Source of the DNA: Clostridium sp. CAG:964
Lineage (GTDB): Bacteria > Bacillota > Clostridia > Oscillospirales > Acutalibacteraceae
DNA: 18,746 nucleotides
Reading direction: 5' to 3'
Assembly: GCA_000435335.1 (NCBI GenBank)
Contig: FR891327.1
Coordinates: forward strand, 1 to 18,746
Shown: positions 5,692 to 11,045 of the stretch, in pieces
How positions within the stretch are numbered: the stretch's first letter is position 1
Layout of the letters: every line of letters begins with the position of its first letter
Notes under the pieces: model-generated
The model's database searches: none
Told to the model about the DNA's origin: nothing
The model's input: only the letters and a program-made list of their open reading frames with translations
Position numbers and translations under genes: made by a program

Positions 5692-7739
5692 ACCTTCATT
5701 TTCTCCTTACCATATGCTTCTGCATAAAATTCCATTTGTGAATCCAGCCTAGGATTGTTGAGTTCTCTTGAATAATAAATTCCGTCGTTGTGCTGAATTC
5801 TGCCCTTGGCATCGTCTTTCATTATTACATCAAATATTCTGCATATTTCATTTTTAATGCTTTTATCGAGAACAGGCGTTGCAACTTCTACACGCCTTAT
5901 GGTGTTTCTTGTCATAAAATCAGCAGATGAAATGTAAACCTTTGCCTCATCACCCACGCCAAACCGATAAATTCTGGAATGCTCCAGGTAGCGACCTACT
6001 ACGCTGATAACCGTAATATTTTCGGTTTCGCCCGGGATTTCAGGAATAAGGCAGCAAATACCTCTGACAATCATTTCAATTTTTACGCCTGCTTTTGATG
6101 CCTCCACAAGCTTGTCGATAATAACCTTGTCTGTTAAGGAGTTTATCTTTATGCCTATGTAAGCGGGAATATCATTTCTTGCTTTGTCAATCTCATTTTC
6201 TATAAGGTCAACAACCTTGTTTTGCAGACAATGAGGTGCAACCATAAGCTGTGTGGTATTTTCAACTGTTTCACCGCACAACAGGTGGTTAAAGACCATA
6301 GCCGCCTCACTGCCTATTTGCTGATTTGCCGTTATAATCGACAAGTCGGTATACAGCTTTGAGGTTTTTTCATTATAGTTGCCTGTACCAATCTGTGTAA
6401 TATACGAATGTCCCTCGGAGGTTTTTTTAGTTATCAGGCACAGCTTAGAGTGAACCTTATATTTGTTCAAGCCGTATATAACCTTACAGCCGGCGTCCTC
6501 CAGCTGTCTTGAAATTTTTATGTTGTGTTCCTCGTCAAATCTTGCACGAAGCTCAACCATAACAACAACATCCTTGCCGTTCTCGGCGGCGTCAACCAAC
6601 GCTTCTATAATCTCACTTTTGTTTGCAACCCTGTAAAGAGTTATTTTAATTGAAACCACGCTGTCATCAAATGCAGCCTCCTGCAGCATTTTTATAAACG
6701 GCTTCATGCTCTGGTACGGATAAGACAAAAGCAAGTCCTTTTCCTCTATTTGCTCAATAATGCTCCTTGACATACTAATATCCCTTGTAAGCCTTGGAGT
6801 GCGTTTTGTATAGAATAAATCCTTCTTGTCATAAAGATAACTCTGCAAATTGAATACAAAAGAAAGGTCCAACGGTGTATCAACCTTAATTATGTGGCTC
6901 TGCTCTATGTTAAACATTTGGCTAAGCTCTTTTTTAGTATGAGTATTAATATCTCTGGAAAGCTCTATACGCACCGGGTTAAGACGCTTTCTTCTTTTTA
7001 TCATAAATTCCATATTTTGACGGTAATCTAAATCCTCATCATAAATGTCGGAGGTATCAATATCCGCATTTCTTGTAATTCTTATTATAGATTTCTCCTC
7101 AACCGTATACTTATTAAACAGCTTAGCAACAAAATGGAGAATAAGCTCCTCACTCAATATAAAATTACCCGGCTGTGACGGAATAGCAATAAGTCTTTTA
7201 AAAACGCTGTTTGAACAGGTAACAATACCTGTTCTTTCCTTACCGCTGCGGGAACTTAAAAGCACAATTGCATACAGCTCCTTATTATTTAAAAAAGGGA
7301 ACGGCTGTTGCTTGCCTACCACCATAGGTGACAGAAACGGCATTATATTATCATCAAAATAATTCTCAAGCAGCTTTCTGTCCTTTTCGGTAATCTTATT
7401 AAAATCCACAAGATTTACTCCGCATGGCTGCAGCTCACCCATAAGTTTAAAATAGATTTCGGCTTTCTTCTTCTCAAGCTGCTTTACTCTTTTTAGAATA
7501 GACGCAATCTGGTCACGGCTTTTCATTCCCGTTTTTGAATCCTTGATATTCTCATCCTCATGCATTTGGTCAAGCAGTGTTCCCACACGCACCATAAAAA
7601 ACTCATCGAGATTTGTCTGATAAATAGATGCAAAGGTGAGCCTTTCTGCCAATGGCACATCGCTGTTGCCTGCCTCATCAAGAACACGCTCGTTAAATTG
7701 CAGCCATGACAGCTCTCTGTTTTTATAAAAATCATTCAT
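5688..7739 (-). CDS. ppk1: Polyphosphate kinase 1
   Basis: Ppk1 reversibly transfers the gamma phosphate of ATP onto inorganic polyphosphate. The 683-residue protein has the family order: an N-terminal domain starting NRELSWLQFNERVLDEA, a middle head domain, and two phospholipase-D-like catalytic domains. The catalytic HxK motif is KVHSKLCLI (His near 430, equivalent to the autophosphorylated His435 of E. coli), and the second histidine is in EHSRIYRF (near 588). GTGNYNEKTSKLYTDLS and SSADFMTRN are also present. I place the start at ATG 7739 because AAGGAG lies 9 bases upstream. An in-frame TTG at 7757 would put that ribosome site inside the gene. It is the first gene of a pair with corA (4-base overlap). 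Confidence 0.95.
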   Translation of the reverse strand: MNDFYKNRELSWLQFNERVLDEAGNSDVPLAERLTFASIYQTNLDEFFMVRVGTLLDQMHEDENIKDSKTGMKSRDQIASILKRVKQLEKKKAEIYFKLMGELQPCGVNLVDFNKITEKDRKLLENYFDDNIMPFLSPMVVGKQQPFPFLNNKELYAIVLLSSRSGKERTGIVTCSNSVFKRLIAIPSQPGNFILSEELILHFVAKLFNKYTVEEKSIIRITRNADIDTSDIYDEDLDYRQNMEFMIKRRKRLNPVRIELSRDINTHTKKELSQMFNIEQSHIIKVDTPLDLSFVFNLQSYLYDKKDLFYTKRTPRLTRDISMSRSIIEQIEEKDLLLSYPYQSMKPFIKMLQEAAFDDSVVSIKITLYRVANKSEIIEALVDAAENGKDVVVMVELRARFDEEHNIKISRQLEDAGCKVIYGLNKYKVHSKLCLITKKTSEGHSYITQIGTGNYNEKTSKLYTDLSIITANQQIGSEAAMVFNHLLCGETVENTTQLMVAPHCLQNKVVDLIENEIDKARNDIPAYIGIKINSLTDKVIIDKLVEASKAGVKIEMIVRGICCLIPEIPGETENITVISVVGRYLEHSRIYRFGVGDEAKVYISSADFMTRNTIRRVEVATPVLDKSIKNEICRIFDVIMKDDAKGRIQHNDGIYYSRELNNPRLDSQMEFYAEAYGKEKMKV

Positions 7740-7801
7740 TTTACAGTTCTCCTTCAATTGTCAATGCTGTTAAAATTTTACCAACACATTATTTTAAACC
7801 T

Positions 7802-7828
7802 ATTATATTAATGTAAAAACAATGTAAA
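7802..7828 (-). promoter_or_regulatory. Candidate promoter for ppk1-corA
   Basis: On the minus strand a perfect TATAAT (7802-7807) is preceded by TTTACA (7823-7828) at a short spacing of 15 bases. It lies about 63 bases upstream of the ppk1 ATG. The -10 is convincing; the -35 assignment is not. Confidence 0.45.
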
Positions 7829-7875
7829 AATCGTTTTATCTTTCACAACAAACAATAATTTGACAAAATAGTTTT

Positions 7876-7977
7876 CTAAAAAGTCATTTTGACGCAGCAA
7901 ACACCGCCGTTAGAGTGTACCGGCTGGATTGTTGATGTGAATGCTGCCGTGCAAGGAAGATATGTAAGTATATACAT
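7876..7977 (-). CDS. Possible 33-residue small protein (uncertain)
   Basis: An ATG at 7977, with AAAGG about 8 bases before it, opens a 33-codon frame ending at TAG 7876. The product begins MYILTYLPCTAAF and ends NGGVCCVKMTF, with three cysteines and no clear hydrophobic helix. It sits upstream of ppk1 on the same strand. The opposite strand of the same island is also open, from a TTG at 7889 to a stop at 8011, and reads LTQQTPPLECTGWIVDVNAA, equally protein-like. I recognise neither family. A dispersed intergenic repeat, a structured RNA or a gene remnant would explain the island as well as a real small gene. Confidence 0.25.
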   Translation of the reverse strand: MYILTYLPCTAAFTSTIQPVHSNGGVCCVKMTF

Positions 7978-8064
7978 AAAAGTGCCTTTAGTCTTTAATT
8001 TCTTATGTTAATATAATACTAAGTTTTAATCTTATTTTCAAGAGCTGTACATATTATTTTGTTC

Positions 8065-8100
8065 AAAAAAATACTGCACCCTGTCGAACAAGGTGCAGTA
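8065..8100 (-). terminator. Intrinsic terminator of the NlpC/P60 gene
   Basis: In minus-strand RNA TACTGCACC and GGTGCAGTA (arms 8092-8100 and 8072-8080) pair over 9 bp, with further pairing towards a small loop, and are followed by TTTTTT. It lies about 27 bases after the stop codon at 8127. Confidence 0.9.
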
Positions 8101-8126
8101 AAGCGGTTATTTTATATTACCGAAAA

Positions 8127-9917
8127 TTAATTTTCTTTTTTCTTTGCAGACTTATTCTTTATGTACACAACAGCTGTACCAAGTACAAGTGCAATAGCCA
8201 TGCCGGAAACCCAGATAAATACTGTTTGGTTGTCATCGGCAGGTGCTGAAACCTCACCGAATGTGTAGCCTGTAACAGGTGAACCTGATGTTTTATCTGC
8301 TGCTTGAACTGTTGTAACAGTTGCTGTCGCAGCTGTGGCAGTAGCGTTGCCTGAAACAATTGTTGACTGAGAATCCAGTCTGGCAGCTGCCTGCTCAAGT
8401 GCCTTAACAAGATCGTCAGAAATCTCGCCTGTCACTTCCATATCACAATTAGCCTGTGCTGTTTTAATAGCCGTAATCGTATCCTCGTCATACTCGCCTG
8501 ATGCCTTGCTTAGATAGCCAAGCTTTACAAGCAGCTCCTGAACCTTGTCAATTTGCTCCTGTGTATACTGACCTTCTATCTGCTTTGCAACAGCGGCGTC
8601 AGACATTAGAACATCGTACTGCTCCTGAGTAATGAAATCCTCAGAGCTCATATCTGAAGCTGCAAAATAATCATGCAGTGCAACAAGTGTTGCATCGTCA
8701 AGCACGCCTGTAATTTCGCCTGTGTAATAGCCCAAAGCTGTAAGTCTTGCCTGCATATCTGCAATTTCTGTGCAGTTTTCAACATCGTTCTCACCGTACA
8801 TAATTACACTGTCCTCCAGTGGAGTTGGCGGAAGAGTAGGAGCCTCTGTAGGAGCCTCTGTAGGTGCCTCTGTAGGTGCCTCGGTTGCTTCCTCTGTAGG
8901 AGCCTCGGTTGCCTCTTCTGTAGGAGCCTCTGTAGGTGCCTCTGTAGGTGCCTCGGTTACCTCTTCTGTAGGTGCCTCGGTTGCTTCTTCTTTATCATCG
9001 TCGGATGTAGCTGCTCCATTTTTACTTGGAGCATCGTCACTTTTGATTGCGCCCATAAATTCCGGACCAACTATACCGTCAACCTCGATATTAGCATCTT
9101 GCTGGAATTCCTTTACACAGGCTGCTGTGTATGTGCCGTAATAGCCTGTTACTTCGTCATCAAAGTAACCAATCTTTTTTAACAGCTTTTGAACTTCCTT
9201 TACTCTGTCACCCTGTGAGCCTACTCTTAAAAGACTGCTTGAGCTGCTTGAAGAGCCGTTGCCCTTTGAAGATGAGCCGGAAGAATAATCAGTTACCTCA
9301 TATGAGCCTTCAGGCGGTTCTTTATCTGATCTTCCCAAGGAGTCAAACGAGTAAGTTACACCGTCAATAGTTCTTGATGTGCTGTCAATATACTCACCGT
9401 TTTCATAGTAGAAAGACTCGCCGTCAAACTTAACCCATCCGCTTTCAGGGTAGCTTACACCGACAATCTTGTACCACTCTACCCAGTTTACAGCGTTTAG
9501 ATCACCGTAAATAATGCCCCAGTTTGTACCACGGGCATCAATAGCGTTGCCGCTGCCTACATAAATACCTACATGACCCGGCATGTGTAAGCCAAGACCA
9601 TGAATATTCGGAATACCGTTTGAAACATAACCCCAGTCAAGACCGGCTGACTGTGAGCTTGAAACCATATCTGTACGAACACCGCCTACGCCGTTGTAGC
9701 TGCAAATCAAACCTGAACAGTCAACTGCGCCATATGAAGCTCCGCCCCATACATAAGGCCATCCCTCGTTATAGGCGTTAAGAGCGTATGCACATAAACC
9801 AATACCTGTACTGGTTTCTGCTGACATTGAAACTGTACCTACCGCTAATACCGAGAAAATCATTATAATTGAAAGCAATAGCGACAGTACGACTTTTCCT
9901 TTACACTGCTTGTGCAT
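8127..9917 (-). CDS. Secreted NlpC/P60 peptidoglycan hydrolase with peptidoglycan-binding domains and C-terminal anchor
   Basis: Residues 1-32 form a signal peptide. An NlpC/P60 peptidase domain (about 36-155) carries the catalytic Cys67 in AVDCSGL and His115 in GHVGIYVG; in this family it cuts D-glutamyl-diamino acid bonds in peptidoglycan stems. Residues 160-196 resemble one choline/glucan-type cell-wall-binding repeat (GWVKFDG, FYYENG, FDSLG). A Gly/Ser linker leads to a PG_binding_1 domain (233-291), an EAPT-repeat linker (311-361), and two more divergent PG-binding-like domains (about 376-437 and 453-508). A membrane helix (about 565-586) and the tail KNKSAKKKEN end the protein. AAGGAGG stands 9 bases before the ATG. 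The promoter overlaps a WalR-like box, in keeping with WalRK control of autolysins in other Firmicutes. A terminator follows at 8065-8100. Confidence 0.92.
   Translation of the reverse strand: MHKQCKGKVVLSLLLSIIMIFSVLAVGTVSMSAETSTGIGLCAYALNAYNEGWPYVWGGASYGAVDCSGLICSYNGVGGVRTDMVSSSQSAGLDWGYVSNGIPNIHGLGLHMPGHVGIYVGSGNAIDARGTNWGIIYGDLNAVNWVEWYKIVGVSYPESGWVKFDGESFYYENGEYIDSTSRTIDGVTYSFDSLGRSDKEPPEGSYEVTDYSSGSSSKGNGSSSSSSSLLRVGSQGDRVKEVQKLLKKIGYFDDEVTGYYGTYTAACVKEFQQDANIEVDGIVGPEFMGAIKSDDAPSKNGAATSDDDKEEATEAPTEEVTEAPTEAPTEAPTEEATEAPTEEATEAPTEAPTEAPTEAPTLPPTPLEDSVIMYGENDVENCTEIADMQARLTALGYYTGEITGVLDDATLVALHDYFAASDMSSEDFITQEQYDVLMSDAAVAKQIEGQYTQEQIDKVQELLVKLGYLSKASGEYDEDTITAIKTAQANCDMEVTGEISDDLVKALEQAAARLDSQSTIVSGNATATAATATVTTVQAADKTSGSPVTGYTFGEVSAPADDNQTVFIWVSGMAIALVLGTAVVYIKNKSAKKKEN
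8835..8987 (-). repeat. EAPT/EEAT tandem repeat linker inside the NlpC/P60 gene
   Basis: About 51 codons encode units of EAPT and EEAT or EEVT (residues 311-361), seen on the plus strand as repeats of GTAGGTGCCTC and GTAGGAGCCTC. Acidic Pro/Thr-rich linkers of this kind space surface domains through the cell wall. Near-identical 12-base units make the length prone to change. Confidence 0.9.
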
Positions 9918-9970
9918 TGGACTAAACCTCCTTGAATTTTGGACTTAATATCCTAATTGTTACAAAACAA

Positions 9971-9990
9971 AACGGACATTGCTGTCCAGT
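9971..9990 (-). other. GNRA hairpin in the hydrolase leader
   Basis: Minus-strand RNA GGACA-GCAA-TGTCC (9974-9987) is a 5-bp stem with a GCAA (GNRA) tetraloop, extended by further pairs across a one-base bulge. It lies in the leader, about 55-70 bases before the start codon. No known riboswitch core is present. Confidence 0.5.
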
Positions 9991-10038
9991 TGGATTTGTT
10001 ACCGGATATGTACTTTTGCCATAAATAAATTACAACTG

Positions 10039-10055
10039 GTAACAATTTAGTTACA
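10039..10055 (-). promoter_or_regulatory. WalR-type box upstream of the NlpC/P60 gene
   Basis: On the minus strand the site reads TGTAAC-TAAAT-TGTTAC, fitting the published WalR (YycF) consensus TGTWAH-N5-TGTWAH at all defined positions. A third half-site, TGTAAT (10029-10034), follows after 4 bases. The box abuts the -10 and covers the predicted transcript start, a position usually linked to repression. The regulator gene is not in this window. Confidence 0.6.
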
Positions 10056-10083
10056 GTTTATCACACAGACGCATAAATTGCAA
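10055..10083 (-). promoter_or_regulatory. Promoter of the NlpC/P60 gene
   Basis: On the minus strand TTGCAA (10078-10083) and an extended -10, TGATAAACT (hexamer 10055-10060), are spaced by 17 bases. The start would be near 10048, giving a leader of about 130 bases. Confidence 0.55.
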
Positions 10084-10089
10084 GGACTT

Positions 10090-10699
10090 TTTCAAAATAC
10101 TTCATATTAACTAAAATATTGGCTGTGTGTATAAAATATTTTATGAAAAAATCAGCAATCAATCGGTAAAAATTAATTCATATTTTGCCTGCAAAGCTGT
10201 TTAAGAGCTATACAGCTTTTTCCAAAGCATCTGTATATATGTACTTATTTATTAAAAAATCCGCCGAATTTAATTAAAATTGTTTAATTTTTAACCTGTT
10301 GTCTGTCATTGCTATGTTATCTATGCTTCTGACAGGCCGTAAAATGTAAGCTTTCTCGCAGCAAATGGTTACATTTTGTAATCTTTTGTCTTTAAATGAA
10401 ATATAAACGCCTCCTTCATTGGAAAATTATTAATGGTATATTTTATTTATTCTCAAATGTCGGTTTATTATTCATAATTTCCGGTTTTATCTTTACTCAA
10501 AATTCTCAGTCAAAGGGCTTTTTCATTTTGTCATAAAATTATCCGCTTATTTTAAGCCGCTTCATAAAAAGCTGCGGTGTATATGTTGTACATACAAAAT
10601 GTAACCCTAAAAACGCCGCAGCAAAAAGCTGTAATATTTACTTACATATCTTCACTGCCGAATAAAAAGCACAACAGCTATAAAATATATACCTTTCTA
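10090..10699. other. Long AT-rich intergenic stretch with several inverted repeats and no supported gene
   Basis: No coding frame with a ribosome site is visible. Inverted repeats include AAAGCTGT/ACAGCTTT (10193-10200 and 10212-10219, T-run on the plus side), CTGTCA/TGACAG (10303-10308 and 10330-10335), AAAATGTA/TACATTTT (10341-10348 and 10370-10377) and GCTGCGGTG/CGCCGCAGC (10571-10579 and 10614-10622). The last is followed by TTTTT on the minus strand and could be a weak terminator. Confidence 0.5.
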
Positions 10700-10820
10700 T
10701 AAAAAAAGAAAAACTCTGCCGCCTCGACAGAGCTTCTTTGATGATAATAGAATTAAACCCCAAACATAAGATAAAGAAAAAGGAGTAAACTAATCTCACT
10801 AAGCGTTTAATTAACTTACC
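10700..10820 (-). ncRNA. Predicted stand-alone small RNA with anti-Shine-Dalgarno segment
   Basis: A promoter (10827-10854) and an intrinsic terminator (10701-10732) bracket about 120 bases without a convincing reading frame. The 5' part AATTAAAC (minus strand, 10805-10812) pairs perfectly with GTTTAATT (10751-10758), closing a loop of about 46 bases. That loop holds CTCCTTTTT, complementary to AAAGGAG ribosome sites. The layout resembles Firmicute regulatory RNAs that bind ribosome sites of target mRNAs. I recognise no named RNA family. Confidence 0.5.
10701..10732 (-). terminator. Intrinsic terminator of the predicted small RNA
   Basis: Minus-strand RNA CTCTG (10728-10732) pairs with CAGAG (10714-10718), with two more inner pairs and a 3-base loop, and is followed by TTTTTCTTTTTTT. 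The T-run is strong; the stem is short. Confidence 0.65.
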
Positions 10821-10826
10821 ATATTT

Positions 10827-10854
10827 ATGATACCACAGATTTGTAAAAAGTCAA
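10827..10854 (-). promoter_or_regulatory. Promoter of the predicted small RNA
   Basis: On the minus strand TTGACT (10849-10854) and TATCAT (10827-10832) are spaced by 16 bases. Both hexamers match sigma-A consensus at five of six positions. It lies about 190 bases after the uvrA stop, and no start codon with a ribosome site follows before the terminator. Confidence 0.65.
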
Positions 10855-11045
10855 TATGTTTTTGTTGCTTTTCAATAAAAATTTTATTTTTTGGGGAGCA
10901 GCTGACTCATTTTTAATAAAAATCCATTTTTATGCACATTTAAGTCCTTTCCAAAAGTGTGTACCCTTAACAACGGTTTGCTGTTCCATTGCCATTGCCT
11001 GCATTACAGTGGTACTTTACTATTTTACAGTACAGCACACCTCGG

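Larger units (their letters stand above)
7740..8126. other. Intergenic region of 387 bases between ppk1 and the NlpC/P60 gene
   Basis: It holds the ppk1 promoter region (7802-7828), the terminator of the upstream hydrolase gene (8065-8100) and a less AT-rich island at about 7890-7960. The island can be read as protein on both strands and carries a GCAGCA (7894-7899)/TGCTGC (7942-7947) inverted repeat. No gene here is certain. Confidence 0.6.

Noticed and set aside
8835..8987. Regular short repeats that could suggest a CRISPR array
   Set aside because: The units are 12-base coding repeats without spacers, inside a clear protein.
8770..9141. Plus-strand frame with GASV repeats
   Set aside because: It is the exact antisense of the EAPT repeat in the NlpC/P60 gene; the repeat keeps all frames open.
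9918..10055. c-di-AMP (ydaO-type) riboswitch before the wall hydrolase gene
   Set aside because: The leader lacks the conserved core of that riboswitch; only a simple GNRA hairpin is seen.
10381..10430. Strong GAAGGAGGC ribosome-site-like sequence on the minus strand
   Set aside because: No start codon follows at a usable distance.
10638..10799. Minus-strand GTG frame of 53 codons (MRLVYSFFF...)
   Set aside because: There is no ribosome site before the GTG, and the frame passes through the terminator hairpin and T-run of the predicted small RNA.
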